Source: CAZMCH01 sp964564735
GTDB lineage: Bacteria; Poribacteria; DTPJ01
NCBI GenBank assembly: GCA_964564735.1
Contig: CAZMCH010000004.1
Span: 1-64,000 of the forward strand
Reading direction: 5' to 3'
Length of the DNA stretch: 64,000 bases
The translations under genes were made by a program, and so were the position numbers. Shown here one piece after another: positions 57,841-64,000 of this stretch. Below the pieces are notes generated by a model, which saw only the letters and a list, made by a program, of their open reading frames with translations, made no database searches and was not told the DNA's origin. Position 1 is the first letter of the stretch; the number at the start of each line of letters is the position of its first letter.

Positions 57841-58590
57841 ATGATAAAGCAAGCAAGTATAGCTTTATTAATGATTGCATTGATGCCGTATATTTCTTTT
57901 TCTGCAAATTTCTCAGAAAATTTCAATGACGGTGATATGAATGGCTGGATTACTTTGGACGAACCAGCAAAGCTTTTGAATGATAAGGGTCCCTCAAACT
58001 GGATAGTTATGGCTTCTCCTGTTGGCAAAGGCTCGGCATTAAACCAAACAAGCAATATATGGGGTGATCCGCCTGATGTTATTCCTTTGGGAACTTTTGC
58101 TATTTATAATCTCGCAGAATGGATAAATTTTGAATTAAAATTTGATGTTTATTCGCTGGATAATGATTGTCTTGGAATCATTTGGGGCTGGAAAAATAGG
58201 ACAAATCACTACAGATTTATAACTATGATTGATCCCGCAAATCCAGAAGGTGCAGGAGCAGATAAAGCCCCTTGGTCAAAGATTGAAAAACGTCTTGGTG
58301 ATGATGAGCCTTATTATAATACTATCGGTAGAAAAGGCGAAGCATCATACAAAGATAATGAATTAACTGATTTTAAGTTGATCGTAAAAGATGGGAAATT
58401 CTCAGTTTATTCAAAAGGAAAACTTGTTGTTGAAGCGCAAGATGAAAGCTATTCCGGAGGCAAAATTGGTTTTACGATGATTGCACAGCAGGGATGCTTT
58501 TTTGACAATATTGAACTTACAGATTTTGGCGCAGAAGTAAATTTAAAAGATAAATTAACATCAACTTGGAGTCTTATTAGATTAAGATAA
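57841..58590 (+). CDS. Exported concanavalin-A-like protein with WxxLK-type tail, copy 2
   Basis: This 249-residue paralogue of the preceding gene has a signal peptide ending SFSA. It has the same jelly-roll landmarks: FNDGDMNGWITLDEPAKLL, LGIIWGWKNRTNHYRFITMI, and GKIGFTMIAQQGCFFDNIEL. It ends DKLTSTWSLIRLR, a variant of the shared tail with Ile-Arg in place of Leu-Lys. The gene pair arose by tandem duplication and is probably one transcript. Likely a carbohydrate-binding surface or periplasmic protein; no clear catalytic set is visible. Confidence 0.82.
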   Translation: MIKQASIALLMIALMPYISFSANFSENFNDGDMNGWITLDEPAKLLNDKGPSNWIVMASPVGKGSALNQTSNIWGDPPDVIPLGTFAIYNLAEWINFELKFDVYSLDNDCLGIIWGWKNRTNHYRFITMIDPANPEGAGADKAPWSKIEKRLGDDEPYYNTIGRKGEASYKDNELTDFKLIVKDGKFSVYSKGKLVVEAQDESYSGGKIGFTMIAQQGCFFDNIELTDFGAEVNLKDKLTSTWSLIRLR

Positions 58591-58602
58591 ATTTTTTAAC
58601 TC

Positions 58603-58632
58603 AGCATGTTGGTTCAAAAAACATGCTTTCAT
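58603..58632 (+). terminator. Hairpin terminator after the paralogue pair
   Basis: AGCATGTT (58603-58610) pairs with AACATGCT (58620-58627), followed by TTCATT, a weak U-run. A second hairpin, ATATTGC-ATTATG-GCAATAT at 58642-58661, lies just before the next SD (AAGGGG). Confidence 0.5.
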
Positions 58633-58684
58633 TATCTTAACATATTGCATTATGGCAATATACTTACTGAAAGGGGTAAATTCT

Positions 58685-59548
58685 ATGAAGTTACGTTTTG
58701 CTATTGCTTTTGTTGTTTGTTTTAGTATGATAACGGGTATTGCGATTGCTGATCAAGATGCTTTGACTACCAAGATAAAATCAATGTCGGGTCTTATTGC
58801 TTATTATCCATTGGAAAGCGACTATAAGGATGTTGGACCAAAAAAACTACATGGGGCAGAAGTTGGTGATGCAAAGGCTTTTGGGTGGACAGATGGAGTC
58901 AACGGAGGAAAAGCCCTAACAATTGATTCAGATCAATTTAATGGAAGTTTTCTTGACATACCAGCACCGATTGGCTCACCATTCGATACTGCAACAGCAA
59001 GTTGTGTTACATGGGTAAAACTTTATCCAAAAGATGGTTGGCAGGCAATATGCGAAAGAAGTAACCTTTGGTATCTTGAGACAGAGAATAAACCTGCAGA
59101 GTGGAAAGATAATGCTGTTGTATGGCGTATTTATGATCCAGTTGCTGTCGGTGGTGGTGGCGCTGGTCAGATGCGTGATAACGCAAATATAGCTATAAAA
59201 GATAATGAATGGTATCAGCTAGGCTGGACTTATGATGGACTGACAATGGTCGGATATGTCAATGGGAAAAAAGTAATATCCAAAGACTATCCTGATAAAT
59301 TGGGTCCCGTAGCTGGAACACCAAATCCCCCACCAGCAGGTAAAGGAAAAAATTATAATCTATCGTTAGGAACATGGCAACAGAGAGACGATTGGTTCAA
59401 AGGTGCAATCGATGATTTTGCCTATTTTAGCTCTGTTCTGACAGAAAACGAAATGATGTCCCTCTATGAAACTATGATGTCAGCTTCCTCATCTGTTACA
59501 AGCAAAGACAAATCTGCAACCCTTTGGGGAGAGATTAAAACAAAATAA
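58685..59548 (+). CDS. Exported LamG-domain protein with WxxIK tail, copy 3
   Basis: This 287-residue protein has a signal peptide (FVVCFSMITGIAIA). A LamG/concanavalin-A-like domain covers about 35-270: LIAYYPLESDYKDVGPKKLH, then ATASCVTWVKLYPKDGWQ, then WYQLGWTYDGLTMVGYVNGK and AIDDFAYFSSVLTENEMMSL. It ends DKSATLWGEIKTK, the same tail as its neighbours. I start it at 58685, behind AAGGGG, rather than at 58652, because the signal peptide begins there. The LamG fold suggests glycan or matrix binding; no active site is evident. Confidence 0.83.
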   Translation: MKLRFAIAFVVCFSMITGIAIADQDALTTKIKSMSGLIAYYPLESDYKDVGPKKLHGAEVGDAKAFGWTDGVNGGKALTIDSDQFNGSFLDIPAPIGSPFDTATASCVTWVKLYPKDGWQAICERSNLWYLETENKPAEWKDNAVVWRIYDPVAVGGGGAGQMRDNANIAIKDNEWYQLGWTYDGLTMVGYVNGKKVISKDYPDKLGPVAGTPNPPPAGKGKNYNLSLGTWQQRDDWFKGAIDDFAYFSSVLTENEMMSLYETMMSASSSVTSKDKSATLWGEIKTK

Positions 59549-59599
59549 AAAAAATTCTTACATCATCTCCCAAAAAGTGCATCCAAAATGGGTATATTA

Positions 59600-59791
59600 T
59601 GGTAAGGGTCAACGATTTGATGCTCCAGCAGTTGAGCCTTTACCACATCATTGACTAAGAAGGGGGTGGTGATAAATGTTCAAATCACCGAGGTGGTTGG
59701 AAACCTAGCTATTAGGTTTTCAAACCATCCTTGACGATTTCGTCAAAGTCGGGGCTATGTTTCATTTTGAAACGTAGCCCTTTGATTTTTT
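59600..59791 (+). ncRNA. Multi-hairpin structured RNA element ending in a terminator
   Basis: Five consecutive hairpins can be drawn. P1 pairs 59601-59613 with 59631-59644. P2 pairs GGTGAT at 59668-59673 with ATCACC at 59684-59689. P3 pairs 59692-59698 with 59723-59729 around an inner AAACCTA/TAGGTTT. P4 is TTGACG-ATTT-CGTCAA at 59731-59746. P5 is the terminator at 59752-59791. A 10-codon ORF (59676-59708, starting MFKSPRWLET) has an extended SD-like GGGGGTGGTGAT that P2 would cover. It follows the LamG gene, so it could be a 3'UTR, an independent small RNA or a leader fragment. It matches no riboswitch family I recognise. Confidence 0.45.
59752..59791 (+). terminator. Intrinsic terminator
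   Basis: GGGCTATGTTTC (59752-59763) pairs with GAAACGTAGCCC (59769-59780), with one T opposite C, then TTTGATTTTTT. It ends transcription just before the next gene's promoter. Confidence 0.8.
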
Positions 59792-59793
59792 GT

Positions 59794-59822
59794 TTGACAT
59801 TTATTAAAAAAAGTTTTATATT
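59794..59822 (+). promoter_or_regulatory. Sigma70-type promoter for LamG gene copy 4
   Basis: A perfect TTGACA (59794-59799), a 17-base spacer and TATATT (59817-59822) sit directly after the upstream terminator and about 50 bases before the ATG at 59874. Confidence 0.75.
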
Positions 59823-59873
59823 ACCTTCATAAATGCTATAAATAAATCAAATAACATGACTTGGAGGTTTGAT

Positions 59874-60626
59874 ATGAAAAAAATAATATTTCTTAGTGTG
59901 ATTGTTTGTTTGTTTTTTGGATTAGGTATAATCCCAATTAAAGCGCAAGACCTCGCCAAAGGTCTTGTAGGATATTGGCCATTGGATGAAAATGGCAAAG
60001 ATATGGTAGGCAAAAGCGAAGGTAAACTTGAGGGTGGGTCAAAATGGATTAAAAATGGTAGGGTTAAAGGTGCAGTTGAGCTTGATGGTGTTACTGGGCA
60101 TGTTGTAATATCTAACTTTGAATTAACTACAATAGACTTAACCGCTACCGCATGGCTAAAAGGTTGGCGACAAGACGCTTGGGCAGGACTCATGTGTTCC
60201 AGAAATGATCCCATGAGTTTCTGGATAGGCTTTACTGATGCAGATACCCTAAGCTATGTTTGGAATAACAATTCAGATAAAACTTGGGGCTGGAAGCAAG
60301 GACCTCAAATTCCCCAAGACGAATGGGCTATGTTTGCGATAACTATTGCAAAAGATCAAGCAGTTTCTTATATATATACCGATGCAAAAAAAATGGTTTC
60401 TGCCGTAAATAAAATTGATCACCTAGAACAGACTATCGCAGATAACCTCAAATTCGGATGGGATCAATGTTGCGGACCTGGTCGTCATGTCAAAGGCATT
60501 ATGGATGAAGTTATGATCTATAATAGAACCTTGTCTGAGGCTGAACTTGTAAAATTGGCAACCAGTGGGCTTGCTGTCGAAAGAATTGATAAACTAACAA
60601 CGCAATGGGGAAAACTTAAGCAATAG
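59874..60626 (+). CDS. Exported LamG-domain protein with WxxLK tail, copy 4
   Basis: This 250-residue protein has a signal peptide (LSVIVCLFFGLGIIPIKA). A LamG-type domain carries GLVGYWPLDENGKDMVGKSE, then VELDGVTGHVVISN and LTATAWLKGW, and closes IMDEVMIYNRTLSEAELVKL. It ends DKLTTQWGKLKQ. TGGAGG lies six bases before the ATG at 59874, which also overlaps an upstream ATG at 59856 in the same frame. It is a single-gene unit with its own sigma70 promoter, followed at once by another promoter at 60641. Probable carbohydrate-binding exported protein. Confidence 0.83.
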   Translation: MKKIIFLSVIVCLFFGLGIIPIKAQDLAKGLVGYWPLDENGKDMVGKSEGKLEGGSKWIKNGRVKGAVELDGVTGHVVISNFELTTIDLTATAWLKGWRQDAWAGLMCSRNDPMSFWIGFTDADTLSYVWNNNSDKTWGWKQGPQIPQDEWAMFAITIAKDQAVSYIYTDAKKMVSAVNKIDHLEQTIADNLKFGWDQCCGPGRHVKGIMDEVMIYNRTLSEAELVKLATSGLAVERIDKLTTQWGKLKQ

Positions 60627-60640
60627 TTTTGAAATTCTAT

Positions 60641-60669
60641 TTGACAAATAAGTCAATATGATTTATAGT
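60641..60669 (+). promoter_or_regulatory. Sigma70-type promoter of the leader RNA
   Basis: A perfect TTGACA (60641-60646), a 17-base spacer and TATAGT (60664-60669) predict a start near 60676. This is 290 bases before the HTH gene. Confidence 0.75.
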
Positions 60670-60749
60670 ATATATAGAGTTAGATAATTTATGTTATAAA
60701 GTCAATAGGAGCATTACTTAAATGAGAATCAGAGGGTGGTGATTAGAGC

Positions 60750-60863
60750 ATGGAAATCGACAGATTTAAATTCATATCCTTGTTAGCAAGAAATATTCAT
60801 TGCTACAGGATAAATATGTTTAGGGAAAATATTGCCATGCCCACTGCCTTTATAGATTCTTAA
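60750..60863 (+). CDS. Possible 37-residue leader peptide
   Basis: This short ORF starts at an ATG behind AGAGGGTGGTGATTAG, an extended match to the anti-SD complement, and reads MEIDRFKFISLLARN before ending near AFIDS. It lies entirely within the leader RNA, and its 3' end overlaps one arm of the 11-base inverted repeat, as an attenuator peptide might. No homologue is recognised; the ORF could be chance. Confidence 0.25.
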   Translation: MEIDRFKFISLLARNIHCYRINMFRENIAMPTAFIDS

Positions 60864-60883
60864 TTTGAGTTTAAGAATATATA

Positions 60884-60918
60884 AAGCCGTAGGTGATCTT
60901 GTTTCCTACGGCTTTTTT
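60884..60918 (+). terminator. Intrinsic terminator before the HTH gene
   Basis: AAGCCGTAGG (60884-60893) pairs with CCTACGGCTT (60905-60914), and a T6 run covers 60913-60918. It is a very strong terminator located 47 bases before the next ATG. Confidence 0.85.
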
Positions 60919-60965
60919 GCTTTAAAGTGGGCATGGAGGCTATTGTTTATAAGGAGAAGCCTTCA

Positions 60966-61340
60966 ATGTCTAAGTTTGATCCCAAGTTTTGGGAAATAGG
61001 TATTAATCCAGAGGTAATTGATAGTTTTTCACAAGAAGACGCCCTCTGGTATGAAACAAAAGAAGAGCAGGAACAACGTTACATAAAAGAAGATAAAAAA
61101 AGAAAAATCTTACCTCTTATCATGGAGATCATCGAAAACGATTTAACCGATATGCAAAAAAAATGTATCATAATGCACTTTCTTTATGATAGGACTCACG
61201 ATGAAGTCGCCCAAGCACTAGGAATATCTAGGCGTGTTGTATCTCAACATATATTCGGAATATTCCGTCATGGCAAACGTGTGGGTGGTGGCATAGAGAA
61301 GATAAAAAAAATCTGCCAAAAAAAGTGTATTACAATCTAA
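60966..61340 (+). CDS. Sigma70 region-4-like HTH protein
   Basis: This 124-residue protein has an acidic N-terminal part (FDPKFWEIGINPEVIDSFSQ) followed by a helix-turn-helix like sigma factor region 4: LTDMQKKCIIMHFLYDR, then THDEVAQALGISRRVVSQHI. The C-terminus is basic (GKRVGGGIEKIKKICQKK). Region 2 is missing, so it is not a full sigma factor; it may act as a DNA-binding regulator. The frame opens with GTG at 60927, but AAGGAG nine bases before the ATG at 60966 fits better, and the earlier start lies in the inverted repeat. The membrane protein gene follows after 15 bases. Confidence 0.75.
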   Translation: MSKFDPKFWEIGINPEVIDSFSQEDALWYETKEEQEQRYIKEDKKRKILPLIMEIIENDLTDMQKKCIIMHFLYDRTHDEVAQALGISRRVVSQHIFGIFRHGKRVGGGIEKIKKICQKKCITI

Positions 61341-61355
61341 ACGGAGATATAAAGT

Positions 61356-62102
61356 ATGGAACTAAAATATATCAACCGAACAGACCTTATTATTGTCGGT
61401 ATGTGTATCCTTTTTATCTTGATCTCTCTCATAAATATTGCTTTTGGTTCGGTGATCTTATTGTATCTTGCTGATATTACAACGCTTGGAGTTATGACAT
61501 ATTGGGGCATAAAGAATGATTCTACTAAACGATTACTCAAAAGCCTGATTGTTGGTGGAATTGTGGGTGTGCTTATGACATTTCTGGAAACTTTATTTGT
61601 TGAGGTTAGTATTGTTACATACCTTAGAAAAAATAGTGACCTTGTGATATTGTCAACACCTCTAAGCGTTGTTTTATTTTGGATATTCTTTATTTCAGCC
61701 ATGATGTATATCTATCAAAGACTTCGGTCAAGTTTTAGCAGGTTCTATATACCATCTTTTTTAACAGGCATAATGGCTTTCCTTTTGGGTCTAATATTGA
61801 TATACTTGGGAGACAGGTCTCGTCAATGGGTATGGAGTGTTGGCGCTGATCCAAAGCCGATGCCATCTATAGGACCTGTACCTTTGTATGTCCCACTTGC
61901 ATTCTTTATTACTTTTCTTTTATCACCATACATTATAGGAGTTTCCAACGACCTTATGACAAAAGATCAAACCGATTCTGTTTCGAGATTTTTCAGAATT
62001 TCCGGTAATCCTCTTATTGCTGGTATCAGATGCGCAATTGTTTTGTCTGCGTCTATGTATGGTTTGCTTATGATATTTAATCGCCTGCAACTTTATATGT
62101 AA
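61356..62102 (+). CDS. Polytopic membrane protein of unknown function
   Basis: This 248-residue protein has about seven hydrophobic helices (near 10-35, 38-50, 60-85, 95-120, 128-150, 175-195 and 225-245). Between the fifth and sixth is a polar loop with DRSRQWVWSVGADPKPMPS. No catalytic motif or family is recognised. CGGAGATAT before the ATG and 15 bases from the HTH gene suggest they form one operon. Its stop codon directly abuts the stop codon of the convergent URO-D-like gene. Confidence 0.7.
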   Translation: MELKYINRTDLIIVGMCILFILISLINIAFGSVILLYLADITTLGVMTYWGIKNDSTKRLLKSLIVGGIVGVLMTFLETLFVEVSIVTYLRKNSDLVILSTPLSVVLFWIFFISAMMYIYQRLRSSFSRFYIPSFLTGIMAFLLGLILIYLGDRSRQWVWSVGADPKPMPSIGPVPLYVPLAFFITFLLSPYIIGVSNDLMTKDQTDSVSRFFRISGNPLIAGIRCAIVLSASMYGLLMIFNRLQLYM

Positions 62103-63320
62103 CTAATATTGCTCAACAAGCTCACGTGCAATATCTGACCATATTGTAAATCTCTCCGGATGGTTCTCGCATGTATGCGTATCTTTTAAGACAATCTCAA
62201 AAACAAGGTCTTTTGTAACGTCAAGGGCATGTTTTATATTTTCTCTTATGTTTCTAACATTGAACTCACCGACTAACTGAGATGGATGTGGCTTCCATGA
62301 AAAGATATATTTCTTGGGAAAATCCTTTGCGCATAGATCGACATCTGCAAACGGTGATATATTGACCTGACGGAGATTTTCTATTCTAAAAACATAATCT
62401 AGCTTTCTTGACAAATCCTCACAACACCCATATACCGCAAGACCAAATCTTTCCAGCAATCTCTTTTCGTATTGAATAGCAAATTCCCATTGCATCTCTG
62501 GCGATACAAGCGTAAGTTCCTGCGCCTCAGCAGTTGCCCACATATCTATTGGTTTTATATGATCAGGATCATAATTTTTTTGTGGCAACTCATAGGAGTA
62601 GCCATTTCCACCGGGATATATCCAAGCATCGTCATCATTAAGGCTAAGTAAATTAAGATCAATGTATTGATTTATTATGTATTGATGACCTTCTTCTATA
62701 AAAGACATGGCATCATGTAACATGGCTGGATTTTCGTGCATATCAATCATTACTTGATCAAGACCACGTAATTTTGAATAGAGATTCATTAGATGAAATG
62801 AGACCGTTCTTATGCCTTTTAACCTAACATCAAGTATATCTCCGATAAGTTCTTGGGTCTGTTCAAAACGTAAAAGCGAAGATTCCCTATCATAAATGAC
62901 TTCTGGAAATTTTAGCTTTTTTAAATCATCTGCAGATTCTATGACAGGATAAAATTTGCCTGCGCCTGATTGCTTGCTACTAGGAACAAAAGTTGGTTGC
63001 AATCCCCAGCCAGTATTCCAGATAGATTTATTAACAATATACGTTTTCTCTATTACTGTGTCATCATAGATGTTTTCGTAATAATATATTTTTGTTTTAA
63101 GAATCCATTCTATACTTTTAGCGAGTTGATCTTCACATTCTAGAAACGTTATTAACTCGTGCCATGAATTTTCTGGAAAGATCAAAAGCATTGGTCTAAC
63201 TCTTTCAAGATTATGATGGCGTTTCCATATCTCTTTGCGTTCTTCCATAATAGGCAGATCGGCGATTTCCGCTACTCTCTTTGCCAAATTCCTTATAATT
63301 TCTTTATCTTTTTCTGTCAT
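62103..63320 (-). CDS. URO-D-like (uroporphyrinogen decarboxylase/methyltransferase fold) protein
   Basis: This 405-residue cytoplasmic protein is related to the URO-D/MtaA TIM-barrel family. It has RHHNLERVRPMLLIFPENSW, a GLQPTFVP strand, the central AEAQELTLVSPEMQWEF and the late VYGCCEDLSRKLDYVFRI, then NISPFADVD. The paired Cys in GCCE and HTCENHPERF may bind zinc, as in methylcobamide methyltransferases; true haem-pathway URO-D has different active-site residues. Such paralogues are abundant in polysaccharide-degrading lineages and their reaction is mostly unknown. AGGAG precedes the ATG at 63320. Confidence 0.78.
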   Translation of the reverse strand: MTEKDKEIIRNLAKRVAEIADLPIMEERKEIWKRHHNLERVRPMLLIFPENSWHELITFLECEDQLAKSIEWILKTKIYYYENIYDDTVIEKTYIVNKSIWNTGWGLQPTFVPSSKQSGAGKFYPVIESADDLKKLKFPEVIYDRESSLLRFEQTQELIGDILDVRLKGIRTVSFHLMNLYSKLRGLDQVMIDMHENPAMLHDAMSFIEEGHQYIINQYIDLNLLSLNDDDAWIYPGGNGYSYELPQKNYDPDHIKPIDMWATAEAQELTLVSPEMQWEFAIQYEKRLLERFGLAVYGCCEDLSRKLDYVFRIENLRQVNISPFADVDLCAKDFPKKYIFSWKPHPSQLVGEFNVRNIRENIKHALDVTKDLVFEIVLKDTHTCENHPERFTIWSDIARELVEQY

Positions 63321-63377
63321 GGATGGTTAATCTCCTGTCATTTAAATTTTCTTTGAAAAAGCTATATAACTAATGGC

Positions 63378-63383
63378 ATTATA
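63378..63383 (-). promoter_or_regulatory. -10 box for the URO-D-like gene
   Basis: On the minus strand a perfect TATAAT lies 58 bases upstream of the ATG at 63320. The -35 region is poor, so only the -10 box is called. Confidence 0.35.
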
Positions 63384-63514
63384 ACAAAAAGCCCAATAAA
63401 ATAAAATAGCCCTAATAAAAGATGATCTAACCATTGAAATATAATGATTGATTTTATATAATTCCCTCATTATGCAAATAGCAATATATATGATTATTAA
63501 AATCGGGGCGATAT

Positions 63515-64000
63515 ATGACGATAAACAAAAAACATGGACTAACAAGAAGATCGGGATTAATAGGCGTTATTTTGATTCCACTTGTAACATATTGGGTTAT
63601 GCGAATGGAAGTTATGAGTGGAAATGTAGGTGGTGGAGGGTCATCTTACGGAGGAGCGCATTACACAACTTGCTTATCTATATTTTTCAATGTCGTCTTT
63701 GTAACGATGTTATTGATAGCATTCAGTCATATGTGGAAACGGCTATTTTCAAAGACGTTTCTTAGCAGAGAAGAAATAATTACAATATATATTATGCTCT
63801 CAATCAGCACAGGTGTTGCAGGAACAGATATGATACAAGTGCTAATTCCAATGCTTGGTCATGCTTTTTGGTTTGCCTCTCCTGAAAATGAATGGGAAAG
63901 TTATTTTCATCCATACCTACCTAATTGGCTAACAGTATCAGATAAGAGTGTTTTAAGAGGATTTTATGAGGGTGAATCTACATTTTATACTATTGAGAAC
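63515..64000 (+). CDS. DUF6785-type polytopic membrane protein, N-terminal part
   Basis: An open frame from the ATG at 63515 runs 162 codons to the window end without a stop. It begins MTINKKHGLTRRSGLIGVI, with hydrophobic helices near 14-30, 56-72 and 93-115. It has a Gly-rich loop (GNVGGGGSSYGGAHY), then FLSREEIITIYIMLSISTGVAG and the segment WFASPENEWESYFHPYLPNW, followed by LRGFYEGE. That pattern of ATPEN-W...P-x-x-P-W-L is what I associate with DUF6785 proteins, large membrane proteins common in Planctomycetes and Poribacteria. Function unknown. The open frame at 63448-63765 is a shadow in another frame. Confidence 0.72.
   Translation, partial: MTINKKHGLTRRSGLIGVILIPLVTYWVMRMEVMSGNVGGGGSSYGGAHYTTCLSIFFNVVFVTMLLIAFSHMWKRLFSKTFLSREEIITIYIMLSISTGVAGTDMIQVLIPMLGHAFWFASPENEWESYFHPYLPNWLTVSDKSVLRGFYEGESTFYTIEN

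Larger units (their letters stand above)
60676..60918 (+). ncRNA. Promoter-driven leader or small RNA with terminator
   Basis: The RNA from the promoter at 60641 would be about 240 bases and end at a strong terminator before the HTH gene. It contains AATCA-N8-TGATT around GAGGGTGG, two short ORFs (7 codons including the stop at 60722-60742; 37 codons at 60750-60863) and the hairpin ATTCTTAA/TTAAGAAT (near 60857-60880). The segment CCATGCCCACT (60835-60845) is perfectly complementary to AGTGGGCATGG (60926-60936), just beyond the terminator. It is either a small RNA or a transcription-attenuation leader for the HTH gene. Confidence 0.45.

Noticed and set aside
59549..59855. Possible tRNA or tmRNA in the hairpin-rich spacer
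   Set aside because: No T-arm GGTTCRANYC, acceptor stem or CCA end could be found; the hairpins are in series rather than cloverleaf.
60731..60744. T-box-like AGGGTGG sequence
   Set aside because: The T-box antiterminator consensus continues with N-ACCGCG, which is absent, and the downstream gene is not an aminoacyl-tRNA synthetase or amino-acid gene.
63448..63765. Open reading frame of 105 codons overlapping the right end of the window
   Set aside because: It is a shadow frame. The frame from 63515 encodes a coherent membrane protein with DUF6785-like motifs and stays open to the window end.

Overview
This is an AT-rich, densely coded stretch of a Gram-negative (diderm) bacterial genome from a draft or metagenome assembly. 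It has two N gaps, at 36270-36369 and 43992-44001. The cell envelope is clearly double-membraned: there are beta-barrels ending in Phe, an Omp85-type barrel with POTRA domains, ExbB and TonB homologues, an OmpA/Pal-like protein and several lipoproteins. Several families point to a polysaccharide-degrading lineage of the Poribacteria, Latescibacteria or Planctomycetes kind: a Gfo/Idh/MocA oxidoreductase, a heparinase II/III family lyase, a URO-D-like protein, a DUF6785-type membrane protein, LamG proteins and very large Ig-like secreted proteins with FlgD-like C-termini. Candidatus Poribacteria is my best guess, by inference only. Classical sigma70 promoters (TTGACA-N17-TATAAT type) and AGGAGG-type ribosome binding sites are common.

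Layout. 1-8.3 kb: a short Gfo/Idh/MocA gene (minus), then a secreted subtilisin with FN3 and FG-GAP repeats in an apparent operon with a GAF/PAS hybrid histidine kinase. 8.5-12.5 kb: a DUF4097-CBM9-POTRA-Omp85 fusion followed by a DUF4390 protein. 12.5-18.1 kb: a membrane-embedded spermidine-synthase-like protein, a seven-bladed FG-GAP protein and, divergent from these, a heparinase II/III family enzyme. 18.2-28.6 kb: a trans-envelope cluster of a giant TPR protein, an outer-membrane barrel, ExbB, a multi-TM TonB-like protein, a TPR lipoprotein, a DUF4398 lipoprotein and a DUF4398-OmpA protein. 28.7-33.5 kb: an M20 peptidase and an asymmetric heterodimeric ABC exporter.

33.7-54.7 kb holds two modules, each a giant multi-domain secreted protein (about 2,640 and 2,847 residues) followed by a PorV/PorQ-type barrel. 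Between the modules lie a chagasin-type protease inhibitor lipoprotein and a SIMPL-domain lipoprotein. A hicBA toxin-antitoxin pair sits inside the second module. 54.7-57.1 kb: a NapH-like ferredoxin membrane protein, a GSTCD-like methyltransferase and a palindromic MITE-like repeat, which has a second remnant copy near 43.1 kb.

57.1-61.3 kb is the most unusual part. Four consecutive exported proteins with concanavalin-A-like folds share only a short C-terminal tail, roughly K-L-x-[ST]-x-W-x-x-[LI]-[KR]. They are interspersed with a multi-hairpin RNA element and with a promoter/leader/terminator unit that precedes a sigma-region-4-like HTH protein. 61.3-64 kb: a polytopic membrane protein, a URO-D-like protein (minus) and the start of a DUF6785-type gene that runs off the window.

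How the parts may work together (inference): a secretion, assembly and force-transmission apparatus (Omp85 fusion, ExbB/TonB/OmpA, PorV-type barrels) serves a large complement of exported adhesin-like, protease and carbohydrate-binding proteins. Cytoplasmic enzymes then handle the imported sugars.
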